NCBI GenBank assembly: GCA_963797765.1
Contig: CAWCQU010000003.1
Location: forward strand, 1,798,001 to 1,862,000
Direction: 5' to 3'
DNA: 64,000 nt
From: JBGPTK01 sp963797765
GTDB lineage: Bacteria > Acidobacteriota > Terriglobia > Acidiferrales > UBA7541
Shown here: positions 54,958 through 64,000 of the stretch, piece by piece
How the letters are laid out: each line of letters begins with the position of its first letter
Position numbering within the stretch: position 1 is the first letter of the stretch
Position numbers and translations under genes: made by a program
Notes under the pieces: model-generated
The model's input: the letters and a program-made list of their open reading frames with translations, nothing else
What the model was told of the DNA's origin: nothing
Databases searched by the model: none

Positions 54958-55133
54958 GCTTTCCTTCAAGAATTCCCACTCCGGGAGCTTTCTACCCTTT
55001 CTCTGGCGACAACGAACGAGTTTCCGTGACGCCGATTGCATTAACCTCTATCTCTCCAATATTCAGGAACGTAAAAACAATTGGCACGCAGACTGCAAGA
55101 CAAGCGACAGAGTTTTCCGGGGGTGGGAATTCG

Positions 55134-55502
55134 ATGGCAAAGGCCTCCCAGCGTCATTGCCGCATGGATGGGTGCGAAAACGGGGTCGTTCCAATTTTGG
55201 CAGCGGATTTTCTTTGCCTCGATCATTTCCTGGAGCAAAGTTCTGATCGAGCTTCCCAGGCGCTCGATCGTTGCCAGCGCGCTTTACCGTTGGACTCGAA
55301 AACAGTGGATTGGCTGCTTTCGGATGCTCAGCACGCGGCGGTAGCGTTGGCGATCCGACCGGATCAGCATGGACCTGACGATCAAGACCGGATTCTCGAT
55401 TTGCTCTTGTGCCTGACGAATTTGCAGGAATACATCCGCCACCACTCCGTTCAATTCATCGAGAAGGCCTCGTCCCCAACTTCGCAAAAGGAAGCCGATT
55501 GA
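55134..55502 (+). CDS. Small hypothetical Cys-containing protein
   Basis: A 122-residue helical protein starts at ATG 55134 behind a G-rich stretch. Its N-terminus has CRMDGCENG and FLCLDHFLEQ, which could be a small metal site (C-x4-C...C-x2-H). The remainder is helical (ALDRCQRALPLDSKTVDWLLSDAQHAAVALA, DRILDLLLCLTNLQEYIRHH). No family is recognised; the arrangement recalls small acidobacterial regulators. Confidence 0.65.
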   Translation: MAKASQRHCRMDGCENGVVPILAADFLCLDHFLEQSSDRASQALDRCQRALPLDSKTVDWLLSDAQHAAVALAIRPDQHGPDDQDRILDLLLCLTNLQEYIRHHSVQFIEKASSPTSQKEAD

Positions 55503-55608
55503 TCGATTGTCCAGGCATTCGAAAGCGTTAACCCGGTAAACTTCAGTACTGTTGCCTTGCGCGGGTCCAAGTCCCAAGCTAAGAATTCAAGAAAGTTCCA
55601 GTGAGTGT

Positions 55609-56319
55609 ATGGCTATGGCCGACGCGCCTTCAAAACCCGATCTGTTTAAGCCCGCGCAGCCCCACATTCCGGGACTGAGCATGGCGCCGAAGCCTGTCGA
55701 CCCGCCAGTTCCTGAGACGGTGTTCGACCCGGCACAGCGCTCTAGCTCCCGAGTATTGCCAATTCCATGGATTGTCGGCGCATCGGCGGTGGTGGTGCTC
55801 GGCCTCGCGGTGGCAATGTGGAGCGCCCGGCCGTCGAAGCCCGCTGCCGTAGCCGCTCCTCCGTCGATTGATTTGCCAGCGACGGCGCCAGTCGCGGCCG
55901 CCGTGAGCCGGCTGCCGATCGCGCCGGGCCCAGTGGCCACGACGGATGATTTGTCCAAACCGTGGTCGGCCAGGAAATTTATCTTCGAGAATCCGGCCAC
56001 CCAGGAAAGCGAAACGGCGATGGTGGTTCATTTGCCCGGCGGGACCTATTGGGCGATTTCGATGGAAGAGCCCTTTGGAAAATGCCAACTGCAATATGTA
56101 AGCGATCTACAGAAGTTACGCAGCGAATTTGATTATGCCGGGGATCATCCGATGGTCGTCGATCCCTGCAATCGCAGCGTCTTCGATTTGGCGCGATATG
56201 GGACCGGGCCGAATGGGCTGGTTCGCGGAGAAGTGGTGCAAGGTCCCGCGATTCGCCCACCGCTGGCGATTGAAATCCGGGTTGAAGGCCGCCGGATTAT
56301 CGCCACGCGGAGCGAATAG
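55609..56319 (+). CDS. Hypothetical single-span protein
   Basis: A 236-residue protein has a ~55-residue Pro-rich cytoplasmic segment, one span (IPWIVGASAVVVLGLAVAMWSA) and an extracytoplasmic domain. That domain includes IFENPATQESETAMVVHLPGGTYWA and two cysteines (FGKCQLQYV, VDPCNRSVFDL) that could form a disulphide. ATG 55609 and ATG 55615 are both possible. The family is not recognised. Confidence 0.7.
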   Translation: MAMADAPSKPDLFKPAQPHIPGLSMAPKPVDPPVPETVFDPAQRSSSRVLPIPWIVGASAVVVLGLAVAMWSARPSKPAAVAAPPSIDLPATAPVAAAVSRLPIAPGPVATTDDLSKPWSARKFIFENPATQESETAMVVHLPGGTYWAISMEEPFGKCQLQYVSDLQKLRSEFDYAGDHPMVVDPCNRSVFDLARYGTGPNGLVRGEVVQGPAIRPPLAIEIRVEGRRIIATRSE

Positions 56320-56387
56320 ACTTCCGCTCAAATTATTCCTGCAAGATCATCGAGTTGGAAGTCACACGCAAGACTTTTGCGCCTTGA

Positions 56388-56720
56388 TCAAACCCTGCTT
56401 TCGCAGCGGCGCACCTCTTCCGTCATCTTACCGGTCATAACCAGCGCAACCATTTTCTGATCGGCCAGCCACGACCATAGAGGGTGCCCAAACGACGCGG
56501 GCCGGTTGTGTTCGATAAAGAAATGCGAGATCCACGCAAGCGCATAAGGCACTGCGAGCGCTGCTAGCAGGAGCCACGGCCGGCCAAGAATGATAGCTGC
56601 CAATAGCAGCATCCATCCTGACAGAGTCCCAACAAAATGGAACCAACGCGTCATCGGCTGGCGGTGCGCCACAACATATTCCGGCCAAAAATCTTCGAAT
56701 GACATTGGCAAATTCTCCAT
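56388..56720 (-). CDS. Mpo1-like (DUF962) membrane protein
   Basis: This ~110-residue membrane protein shows the Mpo1/DUF962 pattern: SFEDFWPEYVVAHRQPMTRWFHFVGT, two spans, then HFFIEHNRPASFGHPLWSW. The conserved histidines match the dioxygenase site described for yeast Mpo1, which alpha-oxidises 2-hydroxy fatty acids. A similar role here is an inference. The ATG at 56720 has GGAGG seven bases upstream. Confidence 0.85.
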   Translation of the reverse strand: MENLPMSFEDFWPEYVVAHRQPMTRWFHFVGTLSGWMLLLAAIILGRPWLLLAALAVPYALAWISHFFIEHNRPASFGHPLWSWLADQKMVALVMTGKMTEEVRRCESRV

Positions 56721-56784
56721 CGACCGGCCTCCGCGGGCGATTCTACTCCATCTTTCTGCCAACTCAACAAGCACCAAAACACCA

Positions 56785-56828
56785 GGGCCGTTGCTCCAAC
56801 CTCCCAGCGAAGGAAGGAGCAACGGCCC
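56785..56828 (-). terminator. 13-base-stem hairpin after the lipoprotein gene
   Basis: GGGCCGTTGCTCC (56785-56797) pairs perfectly with GGAGCAACGGCCC (56816-56828), 22 bases beyond the stop of the lipoprotein gene. The T-content after it is low (GTGTTTTGG), so it may work as a weak or factor-assisted terminator. Confidence 0.55.
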
Positions 56829-56849
56829 CAGGGTATGAAAAAACTTCGT

Positions 56850-58247
56850 CTAGTTAGCCAGTTTCTCCACTCGACCGGCCACCAATGTCGGCTTGCCCGT
56901 GGACTGGTCGAGTAAAACCAGGCCGACTACGCGCAGAGGAATGGGTTGGGTGCCACTCAACTCTGAGAGCCCGCTGAGGCCCCCGGCGAACTTGGTGAAG
57001 TTCGTGGTGAGCACCGTCACCTGGCCGCCAAATAAGACCCCGGCAAGAGAATTATCGTTAAGAGTGAAGCTTCCATTGTTGCCGGTCTGAATCACCGTGC
57101 TGCCGGTCACCCAAGTTCCTTCCTGGCCTTGCCAATCGAGCACCACGCGCTTCACCGTGACGCCCGGTGGGTTGGTGGAAGTATTGAGCGGGCCGGCAAT
57201 CGTCACGCGCTGTCCGGGCACCAGCAGGCTTTGATTGAACAGCAGTTGAGTGATGGGGAGGTGCAAATACCGGACTCGGTACTGCTCCGTGCCATTTAAG
57301 CTGAACGTGCTGATCTGGCCGAGCGGCACGCCGCTGTTATCGGGCAACTCCGCTTTCACGAACTCATCAATCGAAGTTGCCGGGCCGCTGCTCGGACTCA
57401 CAAAAGTGGTCAAGCCATCGAGAACGAATTTGCTCTTGGAGACGATCTCGATGTCGTCCGCAATCAAGTCCAGCGTCACCTTATCAAGACTGCCCGACAG
57501 CGCCACAATCGTATTGGTATCGAGATCTGAGATCGACATTCCATCTTCAAATTGGGTTTGGTTGTTGGTGATGATCGTAAATTGGCGCCCGTGCGGACCC
57601 TGCACCACGAACGTTCCGCCGCTCACGTTCACGCTCACCACTCCCGCATAGAAGTCGTCAATTTCCGCGTCGGGAGTATTCGGAGCAACAGGAATAATCG
57701 TCAGCGTTGGATTTACCATGCCGTTGATCTGTCCGTTGGTTGTTTGAATGGAATCCTTCAAGCGAAAATCAATTTTCAAACCGAACAAATCGTTTTCATT
57801 CACGACCAGGGGAGTTGCAAACGTCACGTTCACCATGGAAGTGGTTAGCGTTCCATTCATGGTGTTCACCACCGGCTTCGCGCCGGAAGTATCGATAAAA
57901 CCGATCACGGGAGACGACAGGGTGAACTGCGCGCCGGTGTAGGTGCCCGCCTGTACGGCGGTCAGATCGAGCAGCGCATTCAAGCCATCCAGCCGGGAGA
58001 AATCAACGGTCTGCGGCGCAGTGAGCACGCTCACCGAAGTGCTCGAGTTGGTCAGCGCGACGCCTGTTACCATCACTTGAAACGAAACGACGCTTGGCAG
58101 CGGCGCATCCGTGCCGATCACAAAGATATTGCCCTGCGCTTGTGAGGCAGGTGTAGTCGTGGAAGAGGACATCCCTCCGCCGCAGCCGCTGATCACACCG
58201 GCAGCCAGCAGGGCCAAAAACGTGCAAACACTCTTTGCCTTCAGCAT
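56850..58247 (-). CDS. Lipoprotein with DUF4382/DUF5666-like domains
   Basis: This 465-residue protein has a lipoprotein signal peptide with lipobox VISGC and a Gly/Ser/Thr linker. A DUF4382-like beta domain (IFVIGTDAPLPSVVSFQVMVTGVAL; DFSRLDGLNALLDLTAVQAGTYTGAQFTL) precedes DUF5666-like strand repeats (VVSVNVSGGTFVVQGPHGRQFTI; LVPGQRVTIAGPL). AAGGAG is well placed before the ATG. It is anchored in the envelope; function unknown. Confidence 0.87.
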   Translation of the reverse strand: MLKAKSVCTFLALLAAGVISGCGGGMSSSTTTPASQAQGNIFVIGTDAPLPSVVSFQVMVTGVALTNSSTSVSVLTAPQTVDFSRLDGLNALLDLTAVQAGTYTGAQFTLSSPVIGFIDTSGAKPVVNTMNGTLTTSMVNVTFATPLVVNENDLFGLKIDFRLKDSIQTTNGQINGMVNPTLTIIPVAPNTPDAEIDDFYAGVVSVNVSGGTFVVQGPHGRQFTIITNNQTQFEDGMSISDLDTNTIVALSGSLDKVTLDLIADDIEIVSKSKFVLDGLTTFVSPSSGPATSIDEFVKAELPDNSGVPLGQISTFSLNGTEQYRVRYLHLPITQLLFNQSLLVPGQRVTIAGPLNTSTNPPGVTVKRVVLDWQGQEGTWVTGSTVIQTGNNGSFTLNDNSLAGVLFGGQVTVLTTNFTKFAGGLSGLSELSGTQPIPLRVVGLVLLDQSTGKPTLVAGRVEKLAN

Positions 58248-58514
58248 GGAAAATCTCCTTATGAGTTACAACTCAAGAATTGCACCCCGGGGGATTGTTC
58301 AATCCAGCTTCCCCCTTCTTCTGGATGAAACACCGAGAGAACTGAAAAGTTGCGGTACTTACCACAGGGAGGATGGTACGGAAGTACTACAGTCCAGGAT
58401 CGTGGAAGTGCGTCAGTTTCGCGATTAGCGCGCTATTCATGCTTGAACGATATTCCTGTCCTTTCATTGCGATGTAACTGAATCGCAGGATCGAGAGGCC
58501 GCCCCGGAAACGCC

Positions 58515-59822
58515 TTATGCATACTCCCACCTGCGGGCGAGACGCCGCGCAATCCAGAAAAGGGCAATGCCGGTTCCCACCAGCACAGCCACCTGTGGCG
58601 CCAGGTGGGAAACCGGTTCATCGCGCCAGAACACTTTGGTATAGCCGTCGATCGCCCACGCGTTGAAAGTGAGCAGCCCGATTTTTTTCATCATTTCAGG
58701 CATAAGGAAGCGAGGGAACATGCTTCCGCCCACGGCCGACATGGTCAGGATGATCAGCGTGGAGATAGCCGATTGCTGCGCTCGAGTGCGTGACAAACTG
58801 GCCAGCAACATCCCGAACGACGCCACGGCGAAAGAGGTGGCCGCGGTCATGACGAAGAAACCGGGCAGATGGGAGAACAGATCAAGGTGGAAAACTGCCG
58901 CACCCCACAAGAACATGATCACGAGCTGCGCGGAGGCAAGCAGTGTGCAGTAGGTCATTTTGCCAGCCAGCAGCGTGGTCATGCTGACCTGCGCGCTCAA
59001 GATCCGGTCGAGCGCGCCGCTCTCCGCCTCATCAAGCAAGCTGCCTCCGGCGGCGCTGGCCGTGAACAGCAGGAACATCACACCAATTGCGGCAGCATAG
59101 AACGAAATCATCGGGCTGCGCTTCTTCTCACCGACCACGTCACGGGTCGCGATGGCGACGAATCCGCTGGCCTCGCTGGTTGCGGCTGGGGCGCTGTCTT
59201 GCTGGTTCTTCTGCTGCAACTGGCCGCGGAATCTGGAAAGATCGGAGTCAATGCTCTTACGTTGCTGCGGGGTGAAGCCACCGCTGGCTTGATCGAAATA
59301 CTTCATGCCCACGGCTGCCATGGTATCGGGCAACGACGTCATCACGTCTTTTTGGAGCATGCCGGCCACCACCTGCGGGGCAACGGGATCGGAACTGTCG
59401 TAGAGAATGTTGATGACCTTGCGATCAGCCGCCGGGCCGAAGGCGATGGGATTCGCACCGAAACCCTTTGGGATGATGAGCGCGGCCGGCGCCACGCCCT
59501 GTTTCACAGCGGTTTCCGCGGTGGCTGCGGTGTAGTCGGGAGGGACGGGATCGTCCTTTCTTGCCCCCGTCCTGGGTTCGGGACGCGTGCTGACGAGCAA
59601 CGATGAATCGTGCTGCAGGCCACGGATCAAGCGCTCCGAAACTGGGCTGTGATCCTCGTCCACAATCAGCACGCTCACGCGCGGCGTCCCGGTGGTGCGC
59701 ATGCCGCCGAACACGATGGCGAAGATGCTGAAGAACGCGATCGGTAAAATGAACGAAAGAATCAGGGCCCCGCGGTCCCGCCGGAGAGAACGGAAGCCAT
59801 TAAGCACGATGGTGTAGATCAT
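58515..59822 (-). CDS. ABC-2 type transporter permease
   Basis: This 435-residue protein has one N-terminal span (ALILSFILPIAFFSIFAIVFGG), a ~200-residue extracytoplasmic domain and five C-terminal spans, the layout of ABC-2 (YhhJ/DrrB-like) exporters. The span after KRSPMISFYAAAIGVMFLLFTASA and the LLDEAESGALDRILSAQ loop are typical. Its start overlaps the stop of the ATPase gene by four bases, so the two form one exporter. The substrate is unknown, possibly a drug or lipid. Confidence 0.93.
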   Translation of the reverse strand: MIYTIVLNGFRSLRRDRGALILSFILPIAFFSIFAIVFGGMRTTGTPRVSVLIVDEDHSPVSERLIRGLQHDSSLLVSTRPEPRTGARKDDPVPPDYTAATAETAVKQGVAPAALIIPKGFGANPIAFGPAADRKVINILYDSSDPVAPQVVAGMLQKDVMTSLPDTMAAVGMKYFDQASGGFTPQQRKSIDSDLSRFRGQLQQKNQQDSAPAATSEASGFVAIATRDVVGEKKRSPMISFYAAAIGVMFLLFTASAAGGSLLDEAESGALDRILSAQVSMTTLLAGKMTYCTLLASAQLVIMFLWGAAVFHLDLFSHLPGFFVMTAATSFAVASFGMLLASLSRTRAQQSAISTLIILTMSAVGGSMFPRFLMPEMMKKIGLLTFNAWAIDGYTKVFWRDEPVSHLAPQVAVLVGTGIALFWIARRLARRWEYA

Positions 59823-60766
59823 TGGCGCAGGTCCCTTCCCGTCAGTTGGAGAAAGACGGATTCAAGATTGGGCCGGCGCAGGGTCACATCGATAACCTCA
59901 AGATTCGCACCGTTAGCGGCTTCGAGCAAAGACGCGACATCCGCGGGCCGCTCTATGGCGAAATGCGCTACGCCATCCTCCAGCCTGCCGCCATGGTTCA
60001 GGGCCCATTCGGCAACGCCGGGCTGAGCGGAAGGAAAACGCATGAGGACATCGGTGCGTCCGCCAAAGGATTGCGCAACCAACTCCTCTTTGGTGCCCTG
60101 GGCAATCACCTGGCCATGATCCAGGATCGCGATATGGTCGCAGAGGCGCTCCGCCTCTTCCATGTAGTGCGTGGTGTAAATGACGGTTGTTCCATCGTGG
60201 CGCAGACCCGCAACCATCTCGAAGATGCGATTGCGCGATTGGGGATCCACGCCGACGGTAGGCTCGTCAAGCAATAATATACGCGGGCGATGAATGAGCC
60301 CGGCGGCTAGATTCAGGCGTCGGCGCATGCCACCAGAGAGAGTTTTGACCGTGGTATCGGCGCGATCGGCCAGCCCGGCCCATTCGAGGCACCACTGGAT
60401 CGCTTCGCGCAGCGCTTTGCCACGAAGCCGGTGGTAACGGCCGAAGGCTTCCAGATTCTCGCGGCAGGTGAGGAGCCAGTAGAGCGCCAGGTCTTGCGGC
60501 ACCCAGCCCATCGCCGCCCGGGCTTCGGCAGAGTTTGCCGCGTGACCGAATACCCATATGTTGCCCAGGTCGGGCCGGACGCGGCCCACGATGCTGCGAA
60601 TGAGCGTAGACTTGCCCGCGCCATTGGGGCCGAGCAGACCGAAGCATGCGCGCTCATGAATTTCGAAAGAAACTCCAGCGAGCGCGGTTACCTCTCCAAA
60701 GTGTTTTGCAACGGACTCGATTCGCAGAGGAATGCGAGATTCATCAGCTGGGATTGGTGCAGCCAT
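59819..60766 (-). CDS. ABC transporter ATP-binding protein
   Basis: A 315-residue ATPase with Walker A (LLGPNGAGKST), Q-loop (VPQDLALY), signature LSGGMRRRLNLA, Walker B (ILLLDEPTVGVD) and the switch His in YTTHYMEEAE. It is DrrA/CcmA-like, with a C-terminal extension (residues ~225-315) typical of ABC-2 exporters. The ATG at 60766 is chosen as the start nearest the domain; a start at 60829 is possible. It overlaps the permease by four bases. Confidence 0.94.
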   Translation of the reverse strand: MAAPIPADESRIPLRIESVAKHFGEVTALAGVSFEIHERACFGLLGPNGAGKSTLIRSIVGRVRPDLGNIWVFGHAANSAEARAAMGWVPQDLALYWLLTCRENLEAFGRYHRLRGKALREAIQWCLEWAGLADRADTTVKTLSGGMRRRLNLAAGLIHRPRILLLDEPTVGVDPQSRNRIFEMVAGLRHDGTTVIYTTHYMEEAERLCDHIAILDHGQVIAQGTKEELVAQSFGGRTDVLMRFPSAQPGVAEWALNHGGRLEDGVAHFAIERPADVASLLEAANGANLEVIDVTLRRPNLESVFLQLTGRDLRQ

Positions 60767-61081
60767 TGGATTGTCGCTACTCGCTCCTAACGAAGGGCAC
60801 GGTACACGCCCACAAGATACTACGCTCAAAGAGCGTGGCCTGTTACAAGCGAAAGCTTAGTTTTTGAACTTATGGCCTCTAACTCCGAAGTTATCGTCCG
60901 ACCCGATCTACCCCGAGAGCATTTGGCCGGCTTATTGGAAACGGACCAACGGCCGGAAGTGTGCAGCCTTACGTTAGACGGCGGCATCATAGTAAACTGA
61001 ATGAAGCCCGCCCGAGAGAATTGTCCGAGCCTGCGAGTGTTTTGTCGCGGCCGGGATCGAAAGGATTCACTGGGAGAGTTT
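60767..61081. other. Intergenic region between the ABC exporter and BON-domain gene
   Basis: This divergent intergenic region must carry promoters for both sides, but no clear -35/-10 pair stood out. No gene is supported. Confidence 0.4.
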
Positions 61082-62156
61082 ATGCGCAGATCCAACACAC
61101 TGTTGCTGGTCGCCGTGCTTGCCATGGCTTTCGTCTCCGCCTGCAACGCCGCGCCGAATGACGCTGCGATCGCCACGGACATAAAGGCAAAAATGTTTTC
61201 TGACCCGCAGCTGAAAGATTCGAATCTTCAAGTAACAGTCACCAAGGGGCAGGTGACGCTAGTTGGAAGCGTGCCCAGCGATGGCGCGCGCCTTGCCGCT
61301 TACAAGCTCGCGAATGAAGAAAAGGGAGTCGGCAAGGTTAACGATCAAATGACCGTGGAACTGGCTCAAGCCACTCCCGCTCCTCCTGCCGAACCTGCAC
61401 GCCACCACGCTCCAACGCCAGGCTCCTGTGCGCAGGAAGCACACAGTGAAGCGAGTGGTTCCCGATACCGCGGAAAATGCAGAGCCCGCTCCTGCTTCGG
61501 CGCCCGAACCAGTTCAGCAACCGGCTCCAACTCCGGAGCCCACGCCCGCTCCCGCCCCAGTTGTGCAGGCCCCTCCACCGCCTCCTCCGCCACCGCCTCA
61601 GCCGAAAGTCGTTGAGGTTCCGGCTGGCGCCACAGTCTCAATTCGCATGATCGACAGCGTGGATTCTTCCGTCAATGCGACTGGCGAAGTATTCCACGCA
61701 TCGCTCGATGCGCCTCTCGTCGTAAATGACGAGGTGGTAGTTCCCAAGGGCGCAAATATTTCTGTCCGCCTGGCTCAGGCTTCCTCGGCCGGCCATATGA
61801 GCGGAAAAAGTGAGCTGCGCCTGGAACTCGTGAGGCTCGTTTACCAGGGCAAGTCGTATCCGCTCGTCAGCAGTACTTATGAACTGGCCGGCACTTCGCG
61901 CGGCAAACGCACTGCTGGCACAATCGCCGGAGGTGCGGCAATTGGCGCATTGATCGGAGCGATCGCAGGCGGCGGCAAGGGCGCTGCCATCGGCGCGGGA
62001 GTAGGCGGCGGCACCGGCGCGGTATATCAGGGTGCGACTCGCGGAAAGCAAGTGAAGATTCCGTCAGAGACCAAGCTCGATTTCCAGCTCGAACAGCCGG
62101 TCACCGTTTCTTACTTTCCCAAAAAACACAGCGCCGAGGAAGCACAGAACAAGTAA
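61082..62156 (+). CDS. BON-domain/glycine-zipper lipoprotein, split by one-base frameshift
   Basis: The ATG at 61082 (GGGAGAG upstream) opens a lipoprotein-type signal (AFVSACNAA) and a BON domain (IATDIKAKMFSDPQLKDSNLQVTVTKGQVTLVGSVPS, EKGVGKVNDQM). The frame then degenerates. Removing one G at 61421-61422 joins it to the second frame as APTPAPVRRKHTVKRVVPD, then a Pro-rich linker. A beta domain (VPAGATVSIRMIDSVDS, FHASLDAPLVVNDEVVVPKGA) and a glycine zipper (GTIAGGAAIGALIGAIAGGGKGAAIGAG) follow, ending at 62156. The corrected protein has ~357 residues. BON domains bind lipids or the envelope; zippers insert in membranes. Confidence 0.82.
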
Positions 62157-62179
62157 TCCGAATCGATTTGCATATCTTC

Positions 62180-62219
62180 AAAAGCTGGAACTGGGAGAAC
62201 CCGGTTTCAGCTTTTTTTT
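62180..62219 (+). terminator. Intrinsic terminator after the BON/glycine-zipper gene
   Basis: AAAAGCTGGAACTGGG-AGAA-CCCGGTTTCAGCTTTT forms a long stem with two G-T wobbles and is followed by a T-run, 24 bases after the stop. Confidence 0.88.
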
Positions 62220-62387
62220 CTCATGACTGATGTCCGCCCGGAGGCCGCGGGGGTGTCAAGCGCGGAGTGCCGAAGTTTCACTTTTCATTTCCGTTCTGGA
62301 TGGCAATGATAGCTGACCAGCAATCTCCTTCCACCTTGCGCATGCCGCTGGACTGCCTTACGATGACCGGCGCGGGGCAAGCAATCC

Positions 62388-64000
62388 TTGATCGGCGAAA
62401 CTGTCTCACACTATCGAATTCTTGAGCCACTGGGCAGCGGCGGCATGGGCCAGGTCTTTAGGGCCGAGGATACCCGCCTGGGCCGTCAAGTGGCTGTGAA
62501 ATTTCTTTCGCGCGACCTGGCGCGCGATCCCGCGTCGCTCGAACGGTTCCAGCGTGAGGCGCGTGCCGCGTCGGCCTTGAATCATCCCGGCATCTGCACC
62601 GTCTACGATGTGGGCGAACATAACGGCTCGCCATTCATCGTCATGGAACTTCTGGAAGGCCAGAATCTTCGTGATCGCATTGCCGGGCGCCCGATCGCCA
62701 CGGATGCTCTACTCGACCTGGCCATCCAAATCGCCGATGCGCTCGACGCCGCGCACTCCCGCGGAATCGTTCATCGAGACATCAAGCCAGCAAATATATT
62801 CGTCAGCCCGCGCGGACTGGTGAAAATTCTCGACTTCGGCTTGGCAAAGCAAGCTCCGGCGGAGCGCATGACGGAATCGGCGCAACCCACGGCATCCAAT
62901 CAGGCCACCACCGACTTCGCGCTCACCAGCCCCGGTTCGGCGCTGGGCACGATCGGTTACATGTCGCCCGAACAGGCTCGCGGTGAACTTCTCGATGCAC
63001 GCAGCGATCTCTTCAGCTTCGGCGCGGTGCTGTATGAAATGGCCACGGGCCAGGCCGCGTTTTCCGGCGCCACCACGGCGGTAATATTCGACGCGATCCT
63101 GAACCGAACTCCGGCCGCGCCATCGCAATTGAATCCACAGCTTCCGCCGAAGCTGGAAGAAATTATCGGCAAAGCGCTCGAAAAAGATCGCGACTTGCGC
63201 TTTCAAACAGCCGCGGAATTGCGCGGCGATCTGAAGCGCCTGAAACGCGATACCGATTCCTCTAAAATTTCTAATGCGTCATCTTCGTGGCCATCCACGA
63301 TGCAGACGAGCCAGCAGCCGGCGCGCGCAAATCCCGGCAGCTCCGGTTCCTTGACGCCCGCCCAGCCCACCGAGTCCGCGATACACGGAACGACCGCGGC
63401 CCCGCTTCCGAGGCGGCCACGCCGCTGGATTCTCTGGCTCAGCATGGTAATTATCGCCGCCTTGCTTGCGGGAGCGGCGCTGCAATACTTCCAGGACCAA
63501 CGGCGGCCGGGCAAATCCTCTTCAATTCAGCAGGCGCAGCCGGCGCATTTTCAGCAGATGTCCATTGCCTCCGTTACTTCTTCGGGGAATGTCGGCCAAA
63601 CAGCGATGTCATCCGATGGGAAATGGTTGGCCTATTCGATGCGGCAAAACCGAGGACCCGCCAGCATCTGGGTACGGCAATTGGCCACGGGCACTACAGT
63701 ACAGGTAGTGACTCCGTCGCCGGAAGATATTCCCGGAATCACGTTCAGCCTGGATGGAAATTATCTGTATTTCGTGAAGCATGATCCGGCCTTAGGCCTG
63801 GGCACGCTTTACCGGATTCCTTCGCTGGGCGGAACCGCGCAGCAAATTACCGTGGACGTGGATAGCCCCATCAGTTTTTCGCCGGACGGAAAGCGTTTCG
63901 CATTTGTCCGGCAGGTCTCCAAAAATAAAACTTCCAACTTAGTGCTGGCTAATTCCGATGGGTCGGGCGAGCAGTCTCTATCGGTGCTGAATTCTCCCGC
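62388..64000 (+). CDS. Receptor-like serine/threonine kinase with beta-propeller (3' end outside window)
   Basis: This PknB-like kinase starts at a TTG (62388); an in-frame TGA lies just upstream, and the resulting (M)IGETVSHYRILEPLG is the standard start of the family. The Gly-loop SGGMGQVFRA, the VAVKFL lysine, HRDIKPANIF, DFGLAKQ and MSPEQARG are all present. A Pro/Ser linker leads to one span (WILWLSMVIIAALLAGAAL), then PD40-type propeller strands (MSSDGKWLAYSMRQ, FSLDGNYLYFVKH, FSPDGKRFAFVRQ) reaching the window edge at codon 537. It is probably a membrane kinase with an outside sensor. The ligand is unknown. Confidence 0.93.
   Translation, partial: MIGETVSHYRILEPLGSGGMGQVFRAEDTRLGRQVAVKFLSRDLARDPASLERFQREARAASALNHPGICTVYDVGEHNGSPFIVMELLEGQNLRDRIAGRPIATDALLDLAIQIADALDAAHSRGIVHRDIKPANIFVSPRGLVKILDFGLAKQAPAERMTESAQPTASNQATTDFALTSPGSALGTIGYMSPEQARGELLDARSDLFSFGAVLYEMATGQAAFSGATTAVIFDAILNRTPAAPSQLNPQLPPKLEEIIGKALEKDRDLRFQTAAELRGDLKRLKRDTDSSKISNASSSWPSTMQTSQQPARANPGSSGSLTPAQPTESAIHGTTAAPLPRRPRRWILWLSMVIIAALLAGAALQYFQDQRRPGKSSSIQQAQPAHFQQMSIASVTSSGNVGQTAMSSDGKWLAYSMRQNRGPASIWVRQLATGTTVQVVTPSPEDIPGITFSLDGNYLYFVKHDPALGLGTLYRIPSLGGTAQQITVDVDSPISFSPDGKRFAFVRQVSKNKTSNLVLANSDGSGEQSLSVLNSP

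Overview
The window looks like part of an acidobacterial chromosome (Acidobacteriota, probably a Koribacter/Terriglobales-type lineage). The evidence is gene content: a PadR regulator overlapping an ADOP-type duplicated permease, a VWFA-related acidobacterial-domain protein, two large PknB-like kinases fused to TPR or beta-propeller sensor regions, a TPR-TonB hybrid, a YVTN propeller protein and many secreted proteins of unknown function. The base composition is moderately GC-rich, and no rRNA, tRNA, CRISPR array, prophage or intact insertion sequence was found. The phylum assignment is an inference from these families.

Layout. 1-3.4 kb: 3' part-missing glycogen synthase (glgA), a DEDD-type exonuclease, rsmA and a glycerophosphodiester phosphodiesterase. 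3.5-7.2 kb: glyoxylate-shunt operon aceB-aceA, preceded by a twice-repeated palindrome, plus a small membrane protein. 7.3-14.4 kb: VWFA-domain protein (frameshifted), CPBP protease, TPR-TonB protein and a kinase-TPR protein. 14.8-17.9 kb: padR-ADOP operon with a probable leaderless promoter. 18.1-20.6 kb: an MFS exporter and a divergent, doubly frameshifted tetR, bracketed by repeats that look like mobile-element debris. 20.9-25.5 kb: Y-family polymerase plus DnaE2, a mutagenic-repair cassette. 25.6-30 kb: two hypothetical genes and the TldD/PmbA protease pair. 30-32.8 kb: metK-ahcY (SAM cycle) with a palindrome in the promoter and an attenuator-like leader between the genes. 32.8-42.7 kb: a long same-strand cell-envelope cluster (DUF4845-like protein, PBP1A, TPR protein, NfeD-type protease, slipin, SPOR protein, Lnt) ending in prfB with its programmed frameshift. 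42.8-53 kb: proS, a secreted protein, the YVTN protein and secA. 53-64 kb: a beta-barrel protein, a DUF4097 protein, small hypotheticals, an Mpo1-like protein, a DUF4382-like lipoprotein, an ABC-2 exporter, a BON/glycine-zipper lipoprotein (frameshifted) and the start of a second receptor-like kinase.

How the parts relate. aceB and aceA allow growth on acetate or fatty acids. metK and ahcY form the two ends of the methylation cycle. The 32.8-42.7 kb block joins peptidoglycan synthesis, membrane quality control and lipoprotein maturation and probably behaves as one or two transcription units. DinB-like polymerase and DnaE2 would act together at DNA lesions.

Five single-base indels in four genes break otherwise well-conserved reading frames, often at short homopolymers or GC repeats. 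Sequencing or assembly error is the simplest explanation for most of them. I did not find a clear previously undescribed system. The best leads are the regulatory elements at aceBA, metK and ahcY, and the DinB-DnaE2 pair lacking a recognisable ImuA.
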